Assembly: GCA_050949865.1 (NCBI GenBank)
Contig: JBMNGN010000004.1
Coordinates: forward strand, 558,001-622,000
Source of the DNA: JBMNGN01 sp050949865
GTDB lineage: Bacteria > Bacillota > Syntrophomonadia > Syntrophomonadales > Syntrophomonadaceae
Length of the DNA stretch: 64,000 nt
Direction: 5' to 3'
The notes under the pieces were generated by a model, which worked only from the letters and a program-made list of their open reading frames with translations, searched no databases and was not told the origin of the DNA. The translations under genes were made by a program, and so were the position numbers. Numbering within the stretch: position 1 is the stretch's first letter; each line of letters starts with the position of its first letter. Positions 8,188-15,974 of this stretch are shown here, piece by piece.

Positions 8188-8225
8188 AAAGAGGCTGTCT
8201 TGCAAACATAGACAGCCTCTTTGCT
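8188..8225 (+). terminator. Intrinsic terminator after the carboxyltransferase gene
   Basis: A perfect 12-bp stem (8188-8199 with 8211-8222), core GAGGCTGTC/GACAGCCTC, with an 11-base loop. The A-run on the left arm pairs with TTT on the right; the T-run after it is short. It should end the biotin carrier to carboxyltransferase operon. Confidence 0.75.
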
Positions 8226-8229
8226 GTCA

Positions 8230-8329
8230 GAGAGTTATCATACCCGGAGTAGCTTGCTTGACACAGCGGCTGGTATGCTGACCCTAACCTAGTCTATGAG
8301 AGTTATCATATCGGAGTAGCTTGCTTGAC
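8230..8329. repeat. Two near-identical 32-33 base direct repeats
   Basis: Copy 1 spans 8230-8262 and copy 2 spans 8298-8329. Both run GAGAGTTATCATA, then a short variable join, then CGGAGTAGCTTGCTTGAC; they differ by one base of length and one substitution. They are spaced 68 bases start to start, upstream of the CoA-transferase promoter. They could be a duplicated regulator site or a small local duplication; no function is assigned. Confidence 0.8.
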
Positions 8330-8364
8330 CCATCCTAATCTTATTTATAGCTAATTCGGGTTAC

Positions 8365-8393
8365 TTACATTTCTTTATGGCCTTCAGTATAAT
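8365..8393 (+). promoter_or_regulatory. Sigma-A type promoter for the CoA-transferase operon
   Basis: TTACAT (8365-8370) and a perfect TATAAT (8388-8393) with a 17-base spacer, ~180 bases before the first CoA-transferase gene. The remaining 8394-8574 is an A/T-rich untranslated leader in which I see no further clear structure. Confidence 0.55.
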
Positions 8394-8574
8394 GACCTAT
8401 CAGCATTCTCTAAGCATATATTGATTTCCACAACATTCGCTTATTTAAAATGCATCAGTAAGAAGGGAAAAAATATATAAATAAGGTAAGAAGGTAATAC
8501 AACTTTTAAATAGAAATATACTGTAATAAAAGGAAGAAGTTACTAATTAAGGAAATAACCTGGGAGGAGATGGA

Positions 8575-9486
8575 ATGCAGGATAAAAGAATGAACTTACG
8601 GGAAGCAGTAAACCGTTATGTTACTGATGGTTGTTCTATAGCATTTGGTGGAGTAGTAAGCCGGGAACCTTACGCAGCCTGCATGGAAATAATCCGGCAG
8701 AAAAAAAGGAACCTGACTTTTATCAGCGATTCTCAATCAGATGCGGTTGAGGCTTTGATCGCGGCTGGTTGCATCAAAAGGATAGAGGCTGCCTATATTT
8801 GGATCGGAGTAATCGGCATGGCATACAATTTGAGGCGGGCAGTTGAAAACTCTGTTCCCAACCATATAGAATTTATGGAATATTCCAACCTGGGAATGTC
8901 AGCTCGCTTTATGGCTGGAGCCAGTGGTTTGCCGTTTATGCCTACCAAATCAATGTTGGGCAGTGACATTATCAAGAACAATCCGGATATAAAAGTTGTT
9001 AATGATCCGTATGGAACTGGCCCGATTGCCTTGGTGCCTGCGGCTCAGCCGGATGTGGCATTCATCCATGTTCAACGTGCTGACCAGAATGGCAATGCCC
9101 AAATATGGGGTATGCTGATGAATGATGACCTTATAGCCCGGGCAGCAAAAAATGTGATACTAACCTGTGAAGAAATAATTCCTACCAGAGATATTCGGAA
9201 AATACCAAACATGACCGCCATTCCTTCATATCATGTTTCAGCAGTAGTAGAAGTGCCTTTTGGAGCTCATCCCTGCTCGGTGGCTGGGTATTATTGGCTG
9301 GATATGCCTTTTCGGCGGCAAATTATGGACGCTTCAAGAACCCGTGACAGAATAGTAAGATGGCTTGACGAGTGGGTGTATGGAACCGAAAATCACCAGG
9401 ATTACATTAAAAAAGTAGGTATTGATCGCCTTCTTAAGCTAAAGGACCTTGAGCATGACCATAATTGCATACCTAATATTGGTTAA
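8575..9486 (+). CDS. gctA: Glutaconate CoA-transferase family, subunit A (copy 1)
   Basis: A 303-residue class I CoA-transferase alpha subunit. It begins MQDKRMNLREAV and has the family glycine turn AFGGVVSREPYA, then YSNLGMSARF, FMPTKSMLGSD and NDPYGTGPIALVPAAQPD. Length is close to the Acidaminococcus GctA subunit (~320 aa). With the next gene it would form a heteromeric transferase that moves CoA from an acyl-CoA such as acetyl-CoA to a dicarboxylate or other acid. Substrate is uncertain: glutaconate, glutarate, succinate and others are all possible. The ribosome site GGGAGGAG precedes the ATG. It is 12 bases from its beta partner and paralogous to the gene at 10414. Confidence 0.88.
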   Translation: MQDKRMNLREAVNRYVTDGCSIAFGGVVSREPYAACMEIIRQKKRNLTFISDSQSDAVEALIAAGCIKRIEAAYIWIGVIGMAYNLRRAVENSVPNHIEFMEYSNLGMSARFMAGASGLPFMPTKSMLGSDIIKNNPDIKVVNDPYGTGPIALVPAAQPDVAFIHVQRADQNGNAQIWGMLMNDDLIARAAKNVILTCEEIIPTRDIRKIPNMTAIPSYHVSAVVEVPFGAHPCSVAGYYWLDMPFRRQIMDASRTRDRIVRWLDEWVYGTENHQDYIKKVGIDRLLKLKDLEHDHNCIPNIG

Positions 9487-9498
9487 GGAGGAGAAAGT

Positions 9499-10362
9499 AT
9501 GTATAGCACGGATTATACCACTTCTGAATTAATGGCGGTGTGTGCAGCCCGCCAGATAAGAAATGATGATATAGCAATAATCGGAGTTGGTATACCGCTT
9601 ATTGCAGGAGTATTAGCCAACCGAACCCATGCTCCGGATGCCATTTTAATTTATGAAGGCGGAGGTATTGGTGCACGCAGCAGGAGAATCCCATGGTCTA
9701 TTGCAGAAAATCCTACCACTGACAATGCCATAGCCGCTGCTCCTATGTGGAAGGTATTGAGTGACTGCCAGAGAGGATTAATAACCTTAGGAATAACTGG
9801 CGGGGCTGAAATTGACCGTTTCGGAAATCTTAATAGTTCAGTAATTCCAGGTGAAAACGGCAGCTATTCCTACCCCAAAGTTAGGCTTCCGGGGAGCGGA
9901 GGAGCCAATGATATAGCTTCTTCTGCCCAGCGAACGGTTACTATGATTCGCCTGGAAAAAGGAAAGTTTGTAGAAAAGGTATCTTATATTACCAGCCCTG
10001 GGTATCTTTCCGGACCGGGGGCTAGGGAAAAGGAAGGGCTTAAGGGTGGAGGTCCCTATATGGTCATTACTGATCACTGTATCTTTAAGTTCCACAGCCA
10101 GACTAAGGAAATGTATCTTGATTCTTTATTCCCCGGAATAACCGTGGAACAGGTCACTAAAGCGGTAGGCTGGGAATTACAAGTATCAAAGCAGCTTTCG
10201 GAGGTTGAGCCGCCCACCGAAGAAGAGATAAAGATTATGCGTACTTTTGATTCAACCGGCACCATCCTCGGAAGAAAATCAGCAGGCCAAAAAGGTGAAA
10301 GCTTTGAGGAGTTCTATGAAAAAATGAAGGCAGCATACCAGGATATGCCTTTGGATTTATAG
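9499..10362 (+). CDS. gctB: Glutaconate CoA-transferase family, subunit B (copy 1)
   Basis: A 287-residue beta subunit. The catalytic glutamate of the family is in ILIYEGGGIGARSRR at Glu53, corresponding to Glu54 of the Acidaminococcus enzyme, which forms the glutamyl-CoA thioester. Other typical blocks are GVGIPLIAGVLANRTHAPDA, PTTDNAIAAAPMW, RLPGSGGANDIASSA and ITSPGYLSGPGAREKEGL. It pairs with the A subunit directly upstream (12-base gap, AAGGAGGAGA ribosome site). A second A/B pair begins 51 bases downstream, so the four genes look like one operon created by tandem duplication. Confidence 0.88.
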   Translation: MYSTDYTTSELMAVCAARQIRNDDIAIIGVGIPLIAGVLANRTHAPDAILIYEGGGIGARSRRIPWSIAENPTTDNAIAAAPMWKVLSDCQRGLITLGITGGAEIDRFGNLNSSVIPGENGSYSYPKVRLPGSGGANDIASSAQRTVTMIRLEKGKFVEKVSYITSPGYLSGPGAREKEGLKGGGPYMVITDHCIFKFHSQTKEMYLDSLFPGITVEQVTKAVGWELQVSKQLSEVEPPTEEEIKIMRTFDSTGTILGRKSAGQKGESFEEFYEKMKAAYQDMPLDL

Positions 10363-10413
10363 GTTATAAACTTTTGTACATGTTGGCTTCGACGGTAAAG
10401 GAGGCGGTAACCT

Positions 10414-11343
10414 ATGCAGGACAAGCGTATGAGCTTGAAAGAGGCCGTAAGCAATTTCGTTACTGATGGCTGTTCGCTTACGATTGGGGGACTCGGGAGC
10501 CGGGAACCCTTTGCGGTTTGTAGTGAGATTATACGCCAGGGAAAAAAAGACCTAACCTTCATAACGGCTACAACTACCGATTCAGCTGATGCTCTAATTG
10601 CTGCAGGTTGTATAAAACGGGTGGAATCGGCGTATATATGGATTGGTGCAGTTGGAATGGGATATAACTGGCGCAGGGCGGTAGAACAGGGGATTCCTAA
10701 CTATTTAGAAATTGAGGAGTACTCTAACTTTGCCATGGGTTTACGTTTTCTAGCTGGAGCTATGGGTTCCTCCTTCATGCCGGTCAATTCAATGTTAGGG
10801 ACCGACCTGGTTAAGGTTAATCCCAGGATTAAGGTGATAAATGATCCTTATGGTGATGGGCAGGTTGCTTTAGTACCAGCCGCTAATCCTGATATAGCAT
10901 TTATCCATGTACAAAAAGCTGATATGGCTGGCAATTCTCAAATATGGGGAATGTTTGTAAATGATGATGTAATTGCCCGAGCGGCGAAAAAGGTAGTTAT
11001 AACCTGCGAAGAGATAGTTGCTGAAAGGGAAATAAGAGCTATCCCCAATATGACTGCCATACCTTCCTATTGTGTAAGTGCAGTGGTAGAAGTGCCATTT
11101 TGCAGCCATCCATTGTCAGTTGCCGGGTATTACTGGATGGACATCCCGTTTCGGAGAGAATTTGTAGCTGCTTCAAGAACCAGGCAGGGAATTGTAGAAT
11201 GGATGGAAGAATGGATCTACGGGGTAAATAATCACACCCAGTATTTAAATAAGGTAGGCCATGACCGGCTCAATAAGCTTAAACAGCATGAGAGGGATAA
11301 CTATACCATCCCTAAATTAGTTTTTAAGGGGGAGTGTTCATGA
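10414..11343 (+). CDS. gctA: Glutaconate CoA-transferase family, subunit A (copy 2)
   Basis: A 309-residue paralogue of the product at 8575, clearly similar along its whole length (shared MQDKRM start, VTDGCS, ALIAAGCIKR, AYIWIG, NDPYG, ALVPAA, AFIHVQ). Differences cluster around the active-site side: IGGLGSREPFAVC here against FGGVVSREPYAAC, and GSSFMPVNSMLG against GLPFMPTKSMLG. This suggests a different acid substrate rather than simple gene dosage. It overlaps the next gene by the four bases ATGA, which implies coupled translation of the two subunits. Confidence 0.88.
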   Translation: MQDKRMSLKEAVSNFVTDGCSLTIGGLGSREPFAVCSEIIRQGKKDLTFITATTTDSADALIAAGCIKRVESAYIWIGAVGMGYNWRRAVEQGIPNYLEIEEYSNFAMGLRFLAGAMGSSFMPVNSMLGTDLVKVNPRIKVINDPYGDGQVALVPAANPDIAFIHVQKADMAGNSQIWGMFVNDDVIARAAKKVVITCEEIVAEREIRAIPNMTAIPSYCVSAVVEVPFCSHPLSVAGYYWMDIPFRREFVAASRTRQGIVEWMEEWIYGVNNHTQYLNKVGHDRLNKLKQHERDNYTIPKLVFKGECS

Positions 11344-12203
11344 GCTATGCTACCGAATTCTCAGTGGATGAACTGATGGCAGCCATTGTTGCCCGGCAGT
11401 TTACCAATGAAGATGTGGCTTTTATTGGGATTGGACTCCCGTTAATAGCGGCGATGTGCGCGGTTAGCACTCATGCTCCCGATGCGATACTGGTGTTTGA
11501 GGGGGGTGGGATCGGAGCCAAAAGCCGGAGACTGCCCTGGACTATTTCCGACAATCCTACTACAGATAATGCATTAGGGGCTGGTCCGATGTGGAGGGTT
11601 TTCGGAGATACTCAGAGGGGCTTTGTCAGCCTGGGTGTTATTGGCGGAGCCCAGATTGATAAATACGGAAACCTGAACACAACGGTGATAACCGGCAGTG
11701 ACGGAAGTTACCTGCGGCCAAGGGTTAGGCTGCCGGGCAGCGGAGGTGCCAATGATATAGCTTCATCAGCCCTTAGGACAGTTATTATGATGAGACTCCA
11801 GAAAGGCAAATTTGTTAATAAATTAGATTTTATAACCAGCCCAGGTTACCTGGACGGCCCTGGGGCGAGGGAGAAAGCAGGCCTTAAAGGGAAGGGACCG
11901 GTAATGGTGGTTACTGAGAAGGCGCTGTTTAAATTTGATGAGGAAACTAAAGAAATGTACCTGGATGCTCTGTTTCCAGGTATAACGGTAGATATGGTGA
12001 AGGGTTTAGTAGAATGGGATCTGCGGGTTGCTCCCACCCTGTCACCCGTAGAGCCCCCTACTGTTGAGCAAATCAAAGTCATGAGAGCCTTTGATCCCTT
12101 GAATATCATCCTGGGTAAGAAATCAGGCTTGCGTCCCGAGACCTTTGAAGAATACTATTCAAAGATGAAAGAATCTTATGAATCAATTGACTTAAAGTTT
12201 TGA
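11340..12203 (+). CDS. gctB: Glutaconate CoA-transferase family, subunit B (copy 2)
   Basis: Start chosen at ATG 11340, which overlaps the stop of the upstream A subunit (ATGA) and has AAGGGGGAG a few bases before it; a GTG two codons earlier sits on the ribosome site itself. This gives 287 aa, the same length as copy 1. The catalytic Glu is at residue 54 in LVFEGGGIGAKSRR. RLPGSGGANDIASSA and SPGYLDGPGAREKAGL are conserved with copy 1. With the gene at 10414 it forms a second complete transferase. No clear terminator follows; a strong new promoter appears 46 bases downstream. Confidence 0.88.
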   Translation: MSYATEFSVDELMAAIVARQFTNEDVAFIGIGLPLIAAMCAVSTHAPDAILVFEGGGIGAKSRRLPWTISDNPTTDNALGAGPMWRVFGDTQRGFVSLGVIGGAQIDKYGNLNTTVITGSDGSYLRPRVRLPGSGGANDIASSALRTVIMMRLQKGKFVNKLDFITSPGYLDGPGAREKAGLKGKGPVMVVTEKALFKFDEETKEMYLDALFPGITVDMVKGLVEWDLRVAPTLSPVEPPTVEQIKVMRAFDPLNIILGKKSGLRPETFEEYYSKMKESYESIDLKF

Positions 12204-12248
12204 GAATCCGCTAAGTGCGCTTATATTATCAGTGGGTACTCTTACCAA

Positions 12249-12278
12249 TTGACATTTAATCGTACTCCTGCATATAAT
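12249..12278 (+). promoter_or_regulatory. Strong sigma-A promoter for the cysE operon
   Basis: Perfect consensus TTGACA (12249-12254) and TATAAT (12273-12278) with an 18-base spacer. Transcription would start near 12285, just ahead of the T-box leader. Confidence 0.85.
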
Positions 12279-12289
12279 CTTTAATAACT

Positions 12290-12540
12290 TTATATAGAAA
12301 TGCTGTGAATGGGAAGAGTAGACATTTATCGCTAGCAGAGATAAGAGGTCGAAGGCTGAAAGCCTCTTTTAGTACGAAGGTGTCGAAGTTGCGCCCGGGA
12401 GCAGGTATGTTGAAAATTAGTAGGCATATCCGGACAAAACCGTTAAAAAAGATGGAGTGGAGTATGGTTAAATAGTACTCAACCGGAGTGGAACCGCGGA
12501 AGTAACCTTTCGTCTCTGACTGGAGACGAAAGGTTTTTTA
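12290..12540 (+). promoter_or_regulatory. T-box leader, cysteine-specific
   Basis: The T-box antiterminator core GTGGAACCGCGG lies at 12488-12499. It is followed by a 13-bp terminator stem (12504-12516 with 12523-12535, core TTTCGTCTC/GAGACGAAA) and a T-run. Upstream lies the Stem I region; a TGC triplet at 12390-12392 sits where the specifier codon is expected and would read uncharged tRNA-Cys. The downstream genes cysE and cysS, for cysteine synthesis and cysteinyl-tRNA synthetase, fit this. Low charged tRNA-Cys should let transcription proceed into the operon. The exact 5' end is approximate. Confidence 0.93.
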
Positions 12541-12575
12541 TATCTATTATATATTTATATATTCAGGAGGTTGCC

Positions 12576-13253
12576 ATGTTATCGACTTTAAAAAGAGAAA
12601 TACAGGTTGTTTTTGAGAGGGATCCAGCTGCTCGCAGTGTGCTGGAGGTCATTTTCTGTTATCCAGGATTTCATGCCATTTTGTTTCATCGCCTTGCCCA
12701 CTGGTTATATATAAAAAGGTTTTACTTCCTGGCTAGATTAACCTCACATATTAGCCGGTTTTTAACCGGAATTGAGATTCATCCGGGAGCAACTATCGGC
12801 AAGGGATTTTTTATTGATCATGGAAGCGGTATAGTTATTGGAGAAACAGCGGAAATCGGGGATAATGTAACTATCTACCAGGGAGTTACCCTGGGAGGAA
12901 CTGGGAAAGAGAAAGGGAAAAGACACCCTACTATTGGAAACAATGTAACTATAAGTGCAGGGGCTAAAGTTCTTGGTTCTTTGACTATTGGTGATAATGT
13001 TAAAATAGGTGGAGGGTCTGTGGTTTTAAAAAGTGTTCCCCCCAATTGTACGGTTGTAGGAGTACCAGGCAGAATAGTTGTCCGTGAGGGCCAAAAGGTA
13101 GATAGCAAGGTTGACCTCGAACACCATATACTCCCCGATCCGGTTGCAGATATAATAGAGGAATTACAGGCAAGAATAGCTGAACTGGAAAAACGGATAC
13201 AGGACCATGAGAAGGAACATGAGAAGGAAGGTGGCTTGAATGTGGCTATATAA
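12576..13253 (+). CDS. cysE: Serine O-acetyltransferase
   Basis: A 225-residue left-handed beta-helix acetyltransferase with hexapeptide repeats through the middle (IHPGATIGKG, IGETAEIGDNVTIYQGVTLGGTG, TIGNNVTISAGAKVLG). The catalytic FIDHGSGIVIGE segment and the CoA-binding GGTGKEKGKRHPTIG loop are present. It acetylates L-serine to O-acetylserine, the first step of cysteine synthesis. The C-terminus is a Glu/Lys-rich predicted coiled coil after residue ~195. It lies directly behind the Cys T-box and overlaps cysS by 14 bases. Confidence 0.97.
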   Translation: MLSTLKREIQVVFERDPAARSVLEVIFCYPGFHAILFHRLAHWLYIKRFYFLARLTSHISRFLTGIEIHPGATIGKGFFIDHGSGIVIGETAEIGDNVTIYQGVTLGGTGKEKGKRHPTIGNNVTISAGAKVLGSLTIGDNVKIGGGSVVLKSVPPNCTVVGVPGRIVVREGQKVDSKVDLEHHILPDPVADIIEELQARIAELEKRIQDHEKEHEKEGGLNVAI

Positions 13254-14838
13254 CACCCTTAATGGCAGGAAAGAAAGACTCCAGACGGTGGAACCGCATG
13301 AAGTTAAGATATATGTTTGTGGGCCTACTACTTATAATTATATCCATATCGGGAATGCCAGGCCTATAGTGGTTTTTGATACATTGCGCAGGTATCTTGA
13401 ATTTAAGGGATACCGGGTGAAGTACATTCAAAACTTTACCGATGTTGATGATAAAATTATTAAACGGGCCCAAGAGGAAAAGCAAAATCCGGTTTATTTG
13501 GCGGAAAAATATATAAACGAATATTTTAAGGATGCTGAGGCTCTAAATGTTAGAAGAGCTGATCATCACCCCCGGGTAAGTGAACATATACCTGATATTA
13601 TCCAGGCTATAGAGACTTTAATCAAAAAGGGTTTTGCCTATCAGGCTGGGGGTGACGTATTCTACCGGGTAAGAGCCTTTACAAATTACGGGAGGTTATC
13701 CAACCGCACCATGGAAGATATGCTTTCCGGAGCCCGGGTGGAGATCGATGAGCGTAAAGAGGATCCAGTGGATTTCGCCCTTTGGAAGGCCGCTAAGCCT
13801 AATGAACCTTTTTGGGATAGCCCATGGGGACAGGGCAGGCCGGGATGGCATATAGAGTGTTCGGTTATGGCCACCAAGTACCTGGGGGATACCATTGACA
13901 TTCACGGCGGAGGCAATGATCTGATATTTCCTCACCATGAAAATGAAATAGCCCAGGCAGAAGCCATTACCAATAAACCATTTGTAAGGTATTGGATGCA
14001 CAATGGGTATATAACCGTAAACAACGAAAAAATGTCCAAGTCCCTGGGTAATTTCTTTATTTTGAGAGATGTCCTGCAAAAATATCCAGGCGATGTGGTC
14101 CGATACTATCTTATTACCACTCATTACCGGAGTCCGCTGGATTTTGATGATCAGAAATTGGAAGAAGCCCAAAAAGCCTTGGGTCGGTTAAAGACCACCA
14201 TTGATCTTTTAGACCATTACCTGAAAGGATTTAAGGAAAACCAGGTCACCAAAACGGATTATAAAGAACGGCAAAAAGTCTTCCTGGATACGGTTAAAGA
14301 AAAGGAAAATGCTTTTATCCAGGCTATGGATGATGATCTGAATACGGCTAAAGCTATTGGATGCCTGTTTGAGCTCTCGCACCTTGTGAATACTTTTATC
14401 TCCCAGGATAAGGATCAATTATCCCAGATGGCAGCCTTAAAGGCCGGGGATATTTTTAAAAACCTGGCTGGAATACTGGGAATATTGATAGAACCGAAGG
14501 ATATCCCCGATATTGTGGTTAAAGGGTTAGTCGAATTATTAGTTGAATTGAGGCAGATAGCGCGCAGCGAAAAAGACTTTAAGACTGCGGATCGGTTACG
14601 TGACCTTCTAAATGAAATGGCAATAATCATTGAAGATACCCCATCAGGTTCCAGGATTAAGTTCGGGACAATTCCTGAGATCAGTTTATTGATGAACCAT
14701 ATTATTAATGCCAGGAACTTTTATATAGAAAACAACAACCTTAACCGGGCAGATTTTATTCGGGATCGGTTAAATAATCAGGGTTTTGTTTTGGAAGACA
14801 CCGGGAAGGGAGCGGGGTGGAGATTTGCTGGTGAATGA
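13240..14838 (+). CDS. cysS: Cysteinyl-tRNA synthetase with extended C-terminus
   Basis: A class I synthetase with the HIGH-type motif YIHIGNARP, zinc ligands including Cys in YVCGPT and WHIECS and the HHENE segment, and KMSKS as KMSKSLGN. It charges tRNA-Cys. At 532 aa it is about 60 residues longer than usual (~465-475). The canonical end, ARSEKDFKTADRLRD...IIEDTPSG, is reached near residue 475. A second copy of the same tail motif follows (ARNFYIEN...ADFIRDRLNNQGFVLEDTGKG). So the C-terminal cap looks tandemly duplicated. It overlaps cysE at its start and mrnC at its end, and is under the Cys T-box. Confidence 0.97.
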   Translation: MWLYNTLNGRKERLQTVEPHEVKIYVCGPTTYNYIHIGNARPIVVFDTLRRYLEFKGYRVKYIQNFTDVDDKIIKRAQEEKQNPVYLAEKYINEYFKDAEALNVRRADHHPRVSEHIPDIIQAIETLIKKGFAYQAGGDVFYRVRAFTNYGRLSNRTMEDMLSGARVEIDERKEDPVDFALWKAAKPNEPFWDSPWGQGRPGWHIECSVMATKYLGDTIDIHGGGNDLIFPHHENEIAQAEAITNKPFVRYWMHNGYITVNNEKMSKSLGNFFILRDVLQKYPGDVVRYYLITTHYRSPLDFDDQKLEEAQKALGRLKTTIDLLDHYLKGFKENQVTKTDYKERQKVFLDTVKEKENAFIQAMDDDLNTAKAIGCLFELSHLVNTFISQDKDQLSQMAALKAGDIFKNLAGILGILIEPKDIPDIVVKGLVELLVELRQIARSEKDFKTADRLRDLLNEMAIIIEDTPSGSRIKFGTIPEISLLMNHIINARNFYIENNNLNRADFIRDRLNNQGFVLEDTGKGAGWRFAGE

Positions 14839-15253
14839 ATACCTTAACCAAGAGGCGGTCCAAGAAATATCACCGGTAGTATTAGCTTATATTGGGGACG
14901 CGGTTTTTGAGCTTGCAGTCAGGACCCATATTGTAGCTGATGGACACCGGAAGGTCAAAGACATTCACCTGGATACAGTAGCATTAGTTAAAGCAGAAAG
15001 CCAGGCCAGGGTTATTCGCCAAATGTTTGACCAGCTCAGTGAAGAAGAACAGAACATCGTAAAAAGGGGCAGGAATGCTAAAAGCGGGGTTCCCAGACAT
15101 GCTGGTGTAAATGATTATAGAATGAGCACGGGTTTTGAAGCCCTGCTTGGTTTTCATTATCTTAGAGGCGATACTGACAGGCTGGCTTATTTAATAAAAC
15201 TGGCTTTAGCTGCAGAAAAAGAAAGCCGTAATCCAATGAGAGGAGAAACATAA
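14831..15253 (+). CDS. mrnC: Mini-ribonuclease III
   Basis: A 140-residue RNase III catalytic domain without the double-stranded RNA-binding domain. The signature is LAYIGDAVFELAVR, with the catalytic acidic residues in GDAVFE and in GFEALLGFHYL. MrnC matures 23S rRNA in Firmicutes and usually follows cysS, as here. GTG at 14831 is preferred: GGGTGGAG lies 8 bases upstream and the product then matches the usual ~143 aa. It overlaps the end of cysS by 8 bases; longer in-frame starts lie inside cysS without a ribosome site. Confidence 0.93.
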   Translation: MNEYLNQEAVQEISPVVLAYIGDAVFELAVRTHIVADGHRKVKDIHLDTVALVKAESQARVIRQMFDQLSEEEQNIVKRGRNAKSGVPRHAGVNDYRMSTGFEALLGFHYLRGDTDRLAYLIKLALAAEKESRNPMRGET

Positions 15254-15945
15254 TGATAATAAAAAAGCCCCAAATATATATATCTAGAAATGCCTTGGAT
15301 ACTAACCTAATTACCAGGATTGAACGTTATGCCAGGGTATGCTACAAATCAGAAGACCAATTAGCCTTCAGTGGTGAGGGCAGCAGTAAATTTCTCAATT
15401 CGATTATTAGCTTAGGGCATGAATCGGTAATTGAACATGAAAAAGTTACGGTACTTTTGATAGTTGACCGGGGTATTTCCCACGAGATAGTAAGACACCG
15501 TATTGCAGCTTATTCCCAGGAGTCAACCCGGTATTGCAGGTATGACCGGGACAAGTTTGGCAATGAAATTACAGTTATTGAACCGTTCTTCCTGTTGGAC
15601 AAGGAAGCATCTTATAATGCGTGGTATAATTCCTGTTTACAGGCAGAAAAGGCATATATGACCATGTTGGCCCAGGGCTGTTCAGCCCAGGAAGCACGTT
15701 CCGTTTTGCCAAATTCCCTTAAGACAGAAATAGTTGTAACCTATAATTTGAGAGAATGGAGGCACTTTTTCCGGCTGAGGGCTAATGCAGCCGCCCATCC
15801 TCAGATGAGACAAGTATCTATTCCTCTTCTCCGGTTGTTCCAACAGCGGTTATCCGTTTTATTTAATGATATAGAGTATGATCGGGATTTTCCTGAGAAA
15901 CACTATGCTAATATCATCTTCACTGATGACTTTTTTAACAAATAA
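15253..15945 (+). CDS. thyX: FAD-dependent thymidylate synthase
   Basis: A 230-residue flavin-dependent thymidylate synthase. The ThyX signature appears as RHRIAAYSQESTRY, and the nucleotide-binding segment VLPNSLKTEIVVTYNLREWRHF region is complete. It converts dUMP to dTMP with methylenetetrahydrofolate, FAD and NADPH. The ATG shares one base with the mrnC stop and AGGAG lies 8 bases before it. Its presence suggests, but does not prove, that the cell lacks thyA. The same cysS-mrnC-thyX-rlmB order occurs in many Clostridia. Confidence 0.96.
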   Translation: MIIKKPQIYISRNALDTNLITRIERYARVCYKSEDQLAFSGEGSSKFLNSIISLGHESVIEHEKVTVLLIVDRGISHEIVRHRIAAYSQESTRYCRYDRDKFGNEITVIEPFFLLDKEASYNAWYNSCLQAEKAYMTMLAQGCSAQEARSVLPNSLKTEIVVTYNLREWRHFFRLRANAAAHPQMRQVSIPLLRLFQQRLSVLFNDIEYDRDFPEKHYANIIFTDDFFNK

Positions 15946-15974
15946 ATTTATCCAAATTCCGGGGGGGTTTGTGA

